Assembly (NCBI GenBank): GCA_002433465.1
Contig: DJIE01000037.1
Coordinates: 1-8,714 of the forward strand
DNA: 8,714 nucleotides
DNA from: Salinisphaera sp. UBA6602
GTDB lineage: Bacteria; Pseudomonadota; Gammaproteobacteria; Nevskiales; Salinisphaeraceae
Reading direction: 5' to 3'
In this document: positions 1-7,043 of the stretch, piece by piece
Numbering within the stretch: position 1 is the first letter of the stretch
How the letters are laid out: each line of letters starts with the position of its first letter
Notes under the pieces: model-generated
What the model saw: only the letters and a program-made list of their open reading frames with translations
The model's database searches: none
What the model was told of the DNA's origin: nothing
Made by a program: the position numbers and the translations under genes

Positions 1-707
1 ACGTGGCTACGCTGCGCCAGGCACGCGGCACCCATTATCCCGATGTGGCCGAGGCCGCGCGCGTAGCGATGGCGGCTGGCGCTGACAGCATTACGGCGCA
101 TCTGCGCGAAGACCGGCGCCATATCCAGGACGCCGACGTGGAAACGCTGGTGCAGGCCGGCGATGTGCCGATCAACCTCGAAATGGCGCTAACGGCAGAA
201 ATGCTGGATATTGCCGAGCGGCTCAAGCCCCGCGATGCCTGTCTGGTACCCGAGAAACGCGAAGAACTCACCACCGAGGGCGGACTCGACGTGTGTGGCC
301 AGCTCAGTGCCGTGCGCGATGCGCTGGATCGGCTGCACGGCGCGGGTATTCAGGCGGCCTTGTTCATCGACCCGGACGCCGACCAGATCGAGGCCGCGGC
401 CGAAGCCGGTGCCCGCTTCATCGAATTGCATACCGGCACCTATGCCGACGCGACCGACCCGGGCGCGCGCGATGAGCAGCTGGCCCGAATCGTCGATGCC
501 GCGGCCCAGGCGCGGGACCTGGGTATCGAGGTGCACGCAGGGCACGGCCTGACGCGCGACAACGTGGCGTCGATCGCGGCGATAGAAGCGATCGTGGAAC
601 TCAATATCGGCCACGCGCTGGTCGCGGACGCGGTATTCATGGGCTTGCGCGAAGCCGTGCGCGAAATGCGTGCCGCCATGGACAGCGGCCGGCGCGCACT
701 GCGCTGA
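1..707 (+). CDS. pdxJ: Pyridoxine 5'-phosphate synthase PdxJ (5' end cut by window)
   Basis: PdxJ condenses 1-deoxy-D-xylulose 5-phosphate with 3-amino-2-oxopropyl phosphate to pyridoxine 5'-phosphate, the ring-closing step of the DXP-dependent vitamin B6 pathway in the cytoplasm. The reading frame is open to the left edge. The first full codon is the valine of the family's N-terminal (D)HVATLRQARGT motif, so about 12 residues including the true start lie outside; the GTG at position 3 is an internal valine, not a start. Family motifs follow in the expected order: HLREDRRHI, INLEMA, CLVPEKREE with TTEGGLDV, the FIELHTG segment carrying the catalytic-region Glu, HAGHGLT with the conserved His, and ELNIGHALV near the end. 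The 234 visible residues plus about 12 match the usual length near 243. No acpS gene follows, although pdxJ-acpS is a common pair in gammaproteobacteria. Identification is secure; partial only because of the window edge. Confidence 0.97.
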   Translation, partial: VATLRQARGTHYPDVAEAARVAMAAGADSITAHLREDRRHIQDADVETLVQAGDVPINLEMALTAEMLDIAERLKPRDACLVPEKREELTTEGGLDVCGQLSAVRDALDRLHGAGIQAALFIDPDADQIEAAAEAGARFIELHTGTYADATDPGARDEQLARIVDAAAQARDLGIEVHAGHGLTRDNVASIAAIEAIVELNIGHALVADAVFMGLREAVREMRAAMDSGRRALR

Positions 708-745
708 GCCAGCCTGGAGCCGCTTATTCCCACTTTCGTCGGTCA

Positions 746-781
746 TTCCCCGGCATGGCCGGCACTGCTAAACTTCGCCAA
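746..781 (+). promoter_or_regulatory. Possible extended -10 promoter giving a leaderless cysM mRNA
   Basis: TGC-TAAACT at 766-774 resembles an extended -10 element (four of six bases match TATAAT, with a TGn upstream). The matching -35 position at 746-751 (TTCCCC) is poor. The expected transcription start, about seven bases beyond the hexamer, falls on the A of the cysM ATG at 781. No Shine-Dalgarno sequence is visible in the 20 bases before that ATG, which fits a leaderless transcript but is also compatible with read-through from pdxJ and weak initiation. This is an inference from a weak motif. Confidence 0.25.
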
Positions 782-1701
782 TGAATAGCAATGACACCCG
801 TTACCCGACGCTCGATCATTTCGTCGGCCAGAGCGCGCTGACCCGGCTGCAGCGTCTGCCCGCGAGCTATTCGGCGCATGCGTCCAACACGCTGCTCGCG
901 AAGCTCGAAGGCGACAATCCCGCCGGCTCGGTCAAGGATCGACCGGCCTACAGCATGATCCGGCGCGCCGCCGAACGCGGCGATATCAAGCCGGGCGACA
1001 CGCTCATCGAAGCCACCTCGGGCAATACCGGCATCGCTCTGGCCATGGTCGCGGCCATGCAGGGCTATCGCATGGTGTTGATCATGCCGGAGAACATGAG
1101 CGAAGAACGTCGTGCCTCCATGCGCGCCTATGGCGCCGAAATCATCTCGGTTTCCGAGGCCGAGGGCATGGAGGGCGCACGCGATCTCGCCGCCGAAATG
1201 CAGCGCGAGGGCAAGGGCATGGTGCTCGATCAGTTCGCCAACCCCGACAACCCGCGTGCCCATTACGAAACCACCGGCCCCGAGCTGTGGCAGGCGACGA
1301 ACGGCCAGATCACCCATTTCGTGGCCACGATGGGCACGACCGGCACCATCATGGGCTGCTCGCGCTACCTCAAGGAACAGAATCCGGATATCCAGATCAT
1401 CGGCGTACAGCCGGCCGGGGAGTCCAAGATTCCGGGCATTCGTCGCTGGCCGGAGGAATATCTGCCCAAGATATTCGAGCCCGAGCGCGTCGACCAGGTC
1501 ATCGACGTCGATCAGGCCGATGCCGAAACGGCGATGAAGCGCCTCGCCCGCGAAGAGGGCATCTTTGCCGGGCCGTCCTCGGGCGGCAGCGTATTCGCAG
1601 CGCTGAACATCGCCCGCGAAGTGGAGAATGCGACCATCGCCATGATCATCTGCGACCGTGGCGATCGCTATCTGTCCACCGGCGTCTACGACAAGCCGTG
1701 A
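781..1701 (+). CDS. cysM: Cysteine synthase B (O-acetylserine sulfhydrylase B)
   Basis: CysM is a PLP-dependent beta-replacement enzyme that makes L-cysteine (or S-sulfocysteine with thiosulfate) from O-acetyl-L-serine in the cytoplasm. The 306 residues fit the family (about 300). Visible in order: the PLP-binding lysine K52 in NPAGSVKDRPA; the substrate-binding loop TSGNTG at 79-84; GTTGT at 185-189, which cups the cofactor phosphate; the CysM-type segment GIRRWPEEYLPKIF with R221-R222, where the B isozyme differs from CysK; the SSGGS loop at 266-270; and the C-terminal ICDRGDRYLSTG signature. The twin arginines and the C-terminal signature favour CysM over CysK or cystathionine beta-synthase. 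The ATG start gives a normal N terminus (YPTLDHFVGQSALTRL). There is no clear ribosome-binding site before it. It lies 73 bp after pdxJ, a gene for its cofactor's precursor. Confidence 0.96.
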   Translation: MNSNDTRYPTLDHFVGQSALTRLQRLPASYSAHASNTLLAKLEGDNPAGSVKDRPAYSMIRRAAERGDIKPGDTLIEATSGNTGIALAMVAAMQGYRMVLIMPENMSEERRASMRAYGAEIISVSEAEGMEGARDLAAEMQREGKGMVLDQFANPDNPRAHYETTGPELWQATNGQITHFVATMGTTGTIMGCSRYLKEQNPDIQIIGVQPAGESKIPGIRRWPEEYLPKIFEPERVDQVIDVDQADAETAMKRLAREEGIFAGPSSGGSVFAALNIAREVENATIAMIICDRGDRYLSTGVYDKP

Positions 1702-1750
1702 CCGTGGCCAGCGATCGATCGATAGCCGCCTGCGATAGGCAATCTCTCCG

Positions 1751-3094
1751 ATGAGTCGTCGCCAGCGCCGGCGCAAGCCGGCCGATCGGGGCATCGTCGA
1801 TATCGTGGATCTGGCCAGCAACGCCCGCGGCGTGGGCCACGTCGACGGCAAGGCGGTATTCGTGGCGGATACGCTGCCCGGCGAACAGGCGCTCTATCGG
1901 CCGACCAAGCAGAAGAAAAGCTACGAGGAAGCCGCGCTGGAAACGCTGTTTTCGGCCTCGGCCAAACGCGTCACGCCGCGCTGCGCGCATTTTGGCGTAT
2001 GCGGCGGCTGCGCGCTTCAGCATGCCGGCGAGAATGCCCAGCTCGAATTCAAGCAGGGCCAGCTCATGGCCGCGCTCGAACGCGTCGGCAAGGTCGAGCC
2101 GGAGACGGTGCTCGCGCCGCTGGTGGATACGCGCTGGGGGTATCGCCGCCGGGCGCGTCTGGGCGTGAAATACGTCGAAAAGAAGGGCGGCACGCTTGTG
2201 GGCTTTCGCGAACGCGGTGCGCCGTTTATTGCGCTACTCAACCGCTGTGAAGTGCTGGTCGCGCCGGTCGGCAACCGCCTGACCGATCTGGCCGAACTCA
2301 TCGATGGCCTGTCGATCCGCGAGCGCCTGCCGCAGATCGAAGTGGCTGCGGCCGACAATGCCATCGCGCTGGTCTTTCGCGTGCTCGACCCGCCAAGCGA
2401 GGCGGATCGCGAACGGTTACGCGAATTCGGCGAGCGCTTCGATTTCTCGATCTACCTGCAGCCCGGCAACGAAGACACCATCGCGCCGCTGGATGCCGAT
2501 GCGCCGGCGCTCTACTACGAGCTGCCAGCCTGGGATGCAAAGCTGTATTTCAAGCCGAACGATTTCGTCCAGATCCATGCCGGCATCAATGCCCGCATGA
2601 TCGAGCAGGCCTTGGCGTTGCTCGAAGTCGACGCGTCGCACGATGTGCTCGAGCTGTTTTCCGGGCTGGGTAATTTTTCGATACCGCTGGCGCGCAAGGC
2701 GCGGCGCGTGATCACCGTCGAAGGCGAGCAGGGACTGGTCGAGCGTGCGAGAGACAATGCGCGGGTCAACGGCGTGGACAATATCGAAGCGCACGTGGCC
2801 AACCTGTTCGAGCCGCCGGCGGATGCCGACTGGCGCCGCGAGAAAGTCGATCGCGTGCTGATCGACCCGCCGCGCTCGGGTGCCGCAGAGATGCTGGAAT
2901 CCATCGCTGCGACCGGTGCGGAGCGTATCGTCTATGTTTCCTGTCATCCGGCCACGCTGGCCCGCGACGCCGGCGAGCTGGTGCATCGGTATGGCTACCG
3001 ATTGACGCATGCCGGCGTGATGGACATGTTCCCGCATACCGCCCACGTCGAGTCGATGGCGGTATTCGTCAAGCAGGGCGGCGAGGGCGCATAG
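1751..3094 (+). CDS. rlmD: 23S rRNA (uracil(1939)-C(5))-methyltransferase RlmD (RumA)
   Basis: RlmD transfers a methyl group from S-adenosylmethionine to C5 of U1939 in 23S rRNA and carries a 4Fe-4S cluster. The 447 residues match the family length. An N-terminal TRAM/OB-like domain (about 10-70, with GHVDGKAVFV and LPGEQ) is followed by the cluster cysteines C78, C84, C87 (CX5CX2C) and C166. The C-terminal SAM domain shows ELFSGLGNFSIPLA (about 300-313), DPPRSGA (about 375-381), the nucleophile C398 in YVSCHPATLARD, and the general-base glutamate E434 in VESMAVF; all catalytic residues are intact. RlmD rather than TrmA or RlmC is chosen on the length, the cluster spacing and the genomic position near pdxJ/cysM. 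It starts 49 bp after cysM without a strong Shine-Dalgarno. In several gammaproteobacteria relA follows this gene; here a CYTH gene does. Confidence 0.95.
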   Translation: MSRRQRRRKPADRGIVDIVDLASNARGVGHVDGKAVFVADTLPGEQALYRPTKQKKSYEEAALETLFSASAKRVTPRCAHFGVCGGCALQHAGENAQLEFKQGQLMAALERVGKVEPETVLAPLVDTRWGYRRRARLGVKYVEKKGGTLVGFRERGAPFIALLNRCEVLVAPVGNRLTDLAELIDGLSIRERLPQIEVAAADNAIALVFRVLDPPSEADRERLREFGERFDFSIYLQPGNEDTIAPLDADAPALYYELPAWDAKLYFKPNDFVQIHAGINARMIEQALALLEVDASHDVLELFSGLGNFSIPLARKARRVITVEGEQGLVERARDNARVNGVDNIEAHVANLFEPPADADWRREKVDRVLIDPPRSGAAEMLESIAATGAERIVYVSCHPATLARDAGELVHRYGYRLTHAGVMDMFPHTAHVESMAVFVKQGGEGA

Positions 3095-3118
3095 CCAGCC
3101 GTTCTGCGCTTGTCTTCA

Positions 3119-3124
3119 CAGGAA
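3119..3124 (+). promoter_or_regulatory. Ribosome-binding site of the CYTH gene
   Basis: CAGGAA at 3119-3124 is a good Shine-Dalgarno core (AGGA) five to six bases before the ATG at 3130. It fixes this start and is clearer than those of the two genes before it, which suggests that the cluster starting here has its own strong translation entry point. Confidence 0.6.
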
Positions 3125-3129
3125 CGCCG

Positions 3130-3603
3130 ATGGCCACAGAAATCGAACACAAGTTTCTTGTCTGCAATGAAAGCTGGCGCGAACAGGCCCATGCGAGTCA
3201 GGATTTCGAGCAGGGGTATCTTTGCGGTGATGGACCCGCCTCGGTACGGGTTCGTATCGAAGGCGAGCAGGCCAATATCAATATCAAGGCAGCCACGGTC
3301 GGCACCGTGCGGGCGGAATACGAATATTCCATTCCGCTCGACGAGGCACGGGAAATGCTGGCCTGTCTGTGTGTGGCCCCGCCGGTGGTCAAGACCCGGT
3401 ACTGGGTACGCCACGCCGGGCATACCTGGGAGGTGGACGTGTTTGCCGGCGCCAACGCGCCGCTGGTGGTCGCCGAGATCGAGCTGAATACGGTCGATGA
3501 AGCCTTCGAGCGGCCGGACTGGCTGGGCGAGGAGGTGTCGGACGACCCGCGCTACTACAACCATGCGTTGGCGTTCGAACCGTATTCGAGCTGGGGGGCA
3601 TGA
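3130..3603 (+). CDS. CYTH-domain protein, probable inorganic or organic triphosphatase
   Basis: This is a compact single-domain CYTH (triphosphate tunnel metalloenzyme) protein of 157 residues. The family hydrolyses triphosphorylated substrates such as tripolyphosphate or thiamine triphosphate with Mg or Mn inside a beta-barrel tunnel; a few members are class IV adenylate cyclases. The tunnel residues are present in order: the EXEXK signature E4-I-E6-H-K8, R40 and R42 in SVRVRI, K53 in INIKAAT, E63 and E65 in EYEYSIP, K88 and R90 in KTRYWV, E101 and D103 in WEVDVF, and E116 and E118 in AEIEL. A complete tunnel implies an active enzyme. There is no signal peptide or membrane segment, so it is cytoplasmic; it lacks the CHAD domain of long forms such as YgiF. 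Its stop overlaps the next start (ATGA). The exact substrate cannot be read from the sequence; triphosphatase is more likely than cyclase, as for most short bacterial members. Confidence 0.9.
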   Translation: MATEIEHKFLVCNESWREQAHASQDFEQGYLCGDGPASVRVRIEGEQANINIKAATVGTVRAEYEYSIPLDEAREMLACLCVAPPVVKTRYWVRHAGHTWEVDVFAGANAPLVVAEIELNTVDEAFERPDWLGEEVSDDPRYYNHALAFEPYSSWGA

Positions 3604-4094
3604 TGGGCAGCAAGCAGCATATCGATATCGATCTGCGTGAACAGACCCTCACGCTGCTCGACGAAGGCGATCGCGAGATCAAGCAATATGATGTGTCGAC
3701 CGCAGCCAAGGGCGGCGGCGAGTTCGAGGGAAGCAATCAGACGCCGCGCGGCAAACACCGTATTCGCGCGAAGATCGGCGCCGATCAGCCACCGGGCACG
3801 GTATTCAAAAATCGTCGCCCGACCGGTGAAATCTATTCCGTCGAACTGGCCGAATCGGCGCCGCGCCGCGACTGGGTACTTTCGCGCATTCTATGGCTTT
3901 GCGGCGAGGAGATCGGGCGCAATCGCCTGGGCGGCATGGACAGCATGCGACGGCTGATCTATATCCACGGCGCGGCGGATACCGCGGTCATGGGCAAGCC
4001 GGGCTCGACCGGCTGTATTCGCATGTCCAATAGCGACGTCATCGATCTGTTCGACCGGATCGAAGTCGGCACAAAGGTTGTGATTCATGAATGA
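3600..4094 (+). CDS. YkuD-domain L,D-transpeptidase/L,D-carboxypeptidase family protein without signal peptide
   Basis: The 164 residues are essentially one YkuD (L,D-transpeptidase) catalytic domain. The N terminus (IDIDLREQTLTLLDEGDREIKQYDVSTA) is the typical first beta-strands; T48-P-R-G-K is the family TPxG turn; the active site has H123 in IYIHG and the nucleophile C139 in GSTGCIRMSNSDVI. The GC motif reads STGC, not the common SHGC, a variation known in YkuD proteins. Most family members cross-link or trim peptidoglycan in the periplasm, but here the domain starts at residue 7 and there is no signal peptide, lipobox or membrane anchor, so the protein is predicted to stay in the cytoplasm. 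A cytoplasmic YkuD enzyme, ElsL of Acinetobacter, acts as an L,D-carboxypeptidase in peptidoglycan recycling; the downstream overlap with nagZ makes that role attractive here, by inference. The start overlaps the CYTH stop; a second ATG at 3603 is an alternative start. The frame ends within the first codons of nagZ. Confidence 0.88.
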   Translation: MMGSKQHIDIDLREQTLTLLDEGDREIKQYDVSTAAKGGGEFEGSNQTPRGKHRIRAKIGADQPPGTVFKNRRPTGEIYSVELAESAPRRDWVLSRILWLCGEEIGRNRLGGMDSMRRLIYIHGAADTAVMGKPGSTGCIRMSNSDVIDLFDRIEVGTKVVIHE

Positions 4095-5148
4095 AACGGT
4101 TCCACGGCCCGGGCCGCTAATGGTCGACGTGGCGGGCACGCGGCTGACCTCCGAAGACGAACAGGTGCTCGCCCACCCGGCGGTGGGCAGCGTGATCATC
4201 TTCACCCGCAACTACGAAGACCCGGCGCAGCTGACCGAGCTGACCGCGGCCATGCGCCGCGTGCGCCCGAACCTGCTCATTGCGGCCGATCAGGAAGGCG
4301 GGCGCGTGCAGCGTTTTCGCGATCACTTCACCCGCGTCGCGCCCATGCGGGCCATCGGCGCGCTCGCCGCGCGCGATCAGGCCGCCGGGCTGCATGCCGC
4401 CCGCGAAATCGGCTGGCTACTGGCCACGGAACTGGCCCAGGTGGGCGTGGACATGCCGCTCGCGCCGGTGGTCGATCTCGACTATGGCGCGTCCACCGTC
4501 ATCGGCGATCGGGCGTTCTCCGGCGATGCGGCGACGGTAGGCGCGCTGGCGCAGGCGCTTGGGGAAGGACTGCGCGATGCCGGCAGTGCCAGTACCGCCA
4601 AGCATTTCCCCGGTCACGGTTATGTGGTCGCCGACTCGCATGCCGAGCTGCCGGTGGACGAACGCGATCGCACCGGTCTGGCTGAAGACATGGCCCCCTA
4701 CGGGGCGGTCATCAAACACGGGCTGGATTCGCTGATGATGGCGCATGTGCGCTACCCCGCGGTGGACGCGCTGCCGGCGAGCCTTTCGCCCCGCTGGATC
4801 GGGAATATTTTGCGCGGCGAGTACGGTTTCGACGGCTGTGTGTTCTGCGACGATCTGAGCATGGGCGGTGCCGCCGTCATTGGCGGCTTTGCCGAACGCG
4901 CGCGCCAGGCCCAGGATGCCGGCTGCGATTATCTGCCCATTTGCAACGATCGCGCCGCCACCCTCGAACTGCTCGACGTAGTCCGTATCGACGACGACGC
5001 GGCAGCCGGGCGCCGCCAGGCTCTGCACGCGCGATGCGCCGACCGGCCCGAGGCCGGGGCAGGCGCGCCGCTCGCCGACGATCCCCGTTGGCAGGCGGCG
5101 GTCGCACTCAACGCCGAGCTGACCGCAGCCGGAAACGACGGGCGCTAG
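4087..5148 (+). CDS. nagZ: Beta-N-acetylhexosaminidase NagZ (GH3)
   Basis: NagZ removes N-acetylglucosamine from GlcNAc-1,6-anhydroMurNAc-peptides in the cytoplasm during cell-wall recycling; its products feed AmpD, LdcA-type enzymes and, in many gammaproteobacteria, AmpR signalling to beta-lactamase genes. The 353 residues form a single GH3 TIM barrel, slightly longer than the usual 330-340. Seen in order: MVDVAGTRLTSEDE at the start, IFTRNYEDPAQL, ADQEGGRVQRF (substrate-binding), KHFPGHG at 172-178, the catalytic Asp-His pair D183-S-H185 on the mobile loop typical of NagZ, MMAHVRYPAVD, and FCDDLSMGGA with the probable nucleophile D255. The pair in DSH distinguishes NagZ from ordinary GH3 glucosidases. 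The ATG overlaps the YkuD gene by 8 nt, so translation is probably coupled. The C-terminal 60 residues are Ala/Arg/Asp-rich and poorly conserved in character. Confidence 0.96.
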   Translation: MNETVPRPGPLMVDVAGTRLTSEDEQVLAHPAVGSVIIFTRNYEDPAQLTELTAAMRRVRPNLLIAADQEGGRVQRFRDHFTRVAPMRAIGALAARDQAAGLHAAREIGWLLATELAQVGVDMPLAPVVDLDYGASTVIGDRAFSGDAATVGALAQALGEGLRDAGSASTAKHFPGHGYVVADSHAELPVDERDRTGLAEDMAPYGAVIKHGLDSLMMAHVRYPAVDALPASLSPRWIGNILRGEYGFDGCVFCDDLSMGGAAVIGGFAERARQAQDAGCDYLPICNDRAATLELLDVVRIDDDAAAGRRQALHARCADRPEAGAGAPLADDPRWQAAVALNAELTAAGNDGR

Positions 5149-5151
5149 GCG

Positions 5152-6405
5152 ATGCCGGATTGGGGATGGCTACAGACGCTGGTCAGCGAATATCAGCGCC
5201 TGCACGAACAATGGGGCGTGGCGCTGGACGTCTGCACCATTTTGCTGGCCACCGCGCTCGCCGATCTGTTCACGCGCTGGTTGTCGAGCTGCCTGCGGCG
5301 ACGCGTCGAAACGAGTCCCAACATCTGGGACGACGCGATCTACTACAGCGTCAAGGGCCCGGTCCAGGGGCTGATCTGGGTTATCGGCGTATCGGCGGCG
5401 ATCGGCGTGTCGCGCCCCGAAGAGGCGCCGGGCTGGCTCGAATACGTGCCGGAAGTACGCGGCGTGATTCTGGTGCTTCTATTCACCTGGTTCGTGTTCC
5501 GTATGATCCGCTCGGTGGGCTCGAACGCGCTCGCCCGCGCGGCCGGCCGCGACAACGCCATCGACGTCACCACCGCGGACGCCATCGGCAAGCTGCTGCG
5601 TATCGCGGCACTCATCACTGCCGGTCTGCTCATCATGCAGGTCTTCGGGGTATCGCCGTCGGCGCTGCTGGCCATCTCTGGCATCGGCGGCATTGCGGTC
5701 GGTTTTGCTGCCCGCGACGTGCTGGCCAATATCTTCGGCGGGCTCACAATCTATCTGAACCGGCCGTTTTCGGTCGGTGACTGGATACGCTCGCCGGATC
5801 GGGATATTGAAGGCGTGGTCGAAGCGATCGGTTGGCGGGCCACGACGCTGCGCCGCTTCGATATGCGCCCGCTGTATGTGCCCAACGCGGTGTTCTCGAA
5901 CGTCTCGCTCGAAAACCCCTCGCGCATGAGTCATCGGCGCATCATGGAAACCGTGGCGGTGCGCTACGACGACGCCGCTGCGATTCCGGATATCGTCACT
6001 GCCGTGCGCAAGATGCTGGACGAGGATGAGGCCATCGACAGCGACCAGGTCATTCTCACCTACCTGGATAGCCTCGGCGATTGCGCGCTCAATCTGCTCG
6101 TTTATTGCTATACGCATACCACCGACTGGGCCGAGTATCTGGCCGTCAAGCAGAGCGTGCTGCAGCGCGTACAGGACATCGTGCGCGATCACGACGCGGC
6201 GATTGCCTACCCGACCACGACCATGCACGTGCCGGACGCCGTACACTTTGCGCGCGCAGACGAGCGCGAAGACAGCGATCGGGAAGAAGAGATCGATACC
6301 GAGAAGGTACAATCCGAGCGCGACCGAGCGATCACGCGTGAAAAGACGCGTGGCCATACCTCCACCCAGGGCCCGGATAGCCCGACCGAAGAAGGCGAAG
6401 CATGA
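5152..6405 (+). CDS. MscS-family mechanosensitive ion channel
   Basis: This inner-membrane channel of 417 residues belongs to the MscS family, which opens under membrane tension to release solutes after osmotic downshock. Hydrophobic segments lie near residues 24-40, 70-86, 103-117 and 148-165, followed by the pore helix and its kink at about 170-198 (SGIGGIAVGFAARDVLANIFGG), the most diagnostic part. The cytoplasmic beta-domain follows: LNRPFSVGDWI, GVVEAIGWRATTLR and PLYVPNAVFSN, then an alpha/beta region to about 370 with YPTTTMHVP at its end. The last 45 residues are a hydrophilic, strongly charged tail rich in Glu, Asp and Arg, beyond the core fold. The gene is longer than E. coli MscS (286 aa) because of extra N-terminal helices and this tail. 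It begins 3 bp after nagZ with no proper Shine-Dalgarno spacing and its stop overlaps hpt (ATGA), so it belongs to the operon. Its subfamily is not assigned. Confidence 0.93.
   Translation: MPDWGWLQTLVSEYQRLHEQWGVALDVCTILLATALADLFTRWLSSCLRRRVETSPNIWDDAIYYSVKGPVQGLIWVIGVSAAIGVSRPEEAPGWLEYVPEVRGVILVLLFTWFVFRMIRSVGSNALARAAGRDNAIDVTTADAIGKLLRIAALITAGLLIMQVFGVSPSALLAISGIGGIAVGFAARDVLANIFGGLTIYLNRPFSVGDWIRSPDRDIEGVVEAIGWRATTLRRFDMRPLYVPNAVFSNVSLENPSRMSHRRIMETVAVRYDDAAAIPDIVTAVRKMLDEDEAIDSDQVILTYLDSLGDCALNLLVYCYTHTTDWAEYLAVKQSVLQRVQDIVRDHDAAIAYPTTTMHVPDAVHFARADEREDSDREEEIDTEKVQSERDRAITREKTRGHTSTQGPDSPTEEGEA
6392..6395 (+). promoter_or_regulatory. Ribosome-binding site of hpt inside the mscS tail
   Basis: AAGG at 6392-6395 lies six bases before the ATG at 6402 and is encoded within the last codons of the channel gene. 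Together with the ATGA overlap it supports the hpt start at 6402 and coupled translation. Confidence 0.5.
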
Positions 6406-6989
6406 GCGGTTTTGATTCCGAACGTTACGACGAGGCCCGCGCGGTACGCGCGAACGCCGACTGTTTGATCGACGCGGCCGAGCTCGACGCCTGCTACGAC
6501 CGCATGGCCGAGCAGATCACCGCCCAGCTAGCGGACAAGGCCCCGATCATGATGTGTGTGATGTTCGGCGGCATGCACCCGACCGCCGAAATCACCAAGC
6601 GGCTGGATTTCGCCTTCGAGCTGGATTATCTGCACGCCACCCGCTATCGCGGCGAAACCAGCGGCGGCGAGCTGGTCTGGAAGGTCAGCCCCGGGCTGCG
6701 TCTGGACGGCCGCCATGTGTGCATCATCGACGACATCCTCGATGAAGGGCACACCTTGGAAGCCATCATCAACGCAATCGAAGCCCAGGGCGCGGCCTCG
6801 GTGACCACGGCCATGCTGCTGCGCAAGAACCACGACCGCTGCACGCCCGGCGTGCATGCCGATATCGTAGGCGCCGAGATCGAGGATCGCTACGTCTTCG
6901 GTGCCGGCATGGACTACAAGGGTTATTTCCGCCAGCTGCCGGCAGTCTACGCCGTCGACGGTGACACCCATCCCAAGCACGGCGGCTGA
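6402..6989 (+). CDS. hpt: Hypoxanthine-guanine phosphoribosyltransferase
   Basis: This 195-residue cytoplasmic enzyme transfers the phosphoribosyl group of PRPP to hypoxanthine or guanine, giving IMP or GMP. The PRPP signature CIIDDILDEGHTL is complete, with the acidic pair D110-D111; the LELDYLHATRYRGET-like segment (ELDYLHATRYRGETSGGELVW) is typical of the hpt form found in Pseudomonas, Xanthomonas and beta-proteobacteria, not of the E. coli enzyme. The C terminus carries DRYVFGAGMDYKGYFRQLPAVYAV, the part that closes over the base (F/V-x-G-x-G-M-D-x-x-G). The N terminus is somewhat longer than in the E. coli protein (178 aa). It overlaps the channel gene by 4 nt and precedes a nucleoside phosphorylase that releases hypoxanthine, so the two act in sequence in purine salvage. 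Confidence 0.94.
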   Translation: MSGFDSERYDEARAVRANADCLIDAAELDACYDRMAEQITAQLADKAPIMMCVMFGGMHPTAEITKRLDFAFELDYLHATRYRGETSGGELVWKVSPGLRLDGRHVCIIDDILDEGHTLEAIINAIEAQGAASVTTAMLLRKNHDRCTPGVHADIVGAEIEDRYVFGAGMDYKGYFRQLPAVYAVDGDTHPKHGG

Positions 6990-7043
6990 AGTACGCGGCC
7001 GTCGCAAGACGTGCCGCCTGTGTTCCTATCGGATGAGTCGCAT

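Noticed and set aside
1709..1726. GATC-rich run (GCGATCGATCGATAG) between cysM and rlmD
   Set aside because: GATC/CGATCG tetramers are common throughout this window; too short for a repeat element or origin-like cluster.
724..1851. Long minus-strand open frame (375 codons) opposite cysM
   Set aside because: It is the codon-position shadow of cysM in GC-rich DNA; its translation has no recognisable domain and is rich in His, Arg, Gly and Ala, while the plus strand encodes an intact enzyme.
3600..4094. Annotating the YkuD protein as a secreted crosslinking L,D-transpeptidase
   Set aside because: No signal peptide, lipobox or transmembrane helix is present, and extending upstream would only enter the CYTH gene.
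4941..5780. Plus-strand frame of 279 codons spanning the nagZ end and mscS start
   Set aside because: Extremely Arg/Ala/Gly-rich out-of-frame translation across two real genes; no start signal.
5479..6357. Minus-strand open frame of 292 codons opposite the MscS gene
   Set aside because: Shadow frame; the plus-strand product is a clear channel protein and the antisense translation shows no fold or motif.
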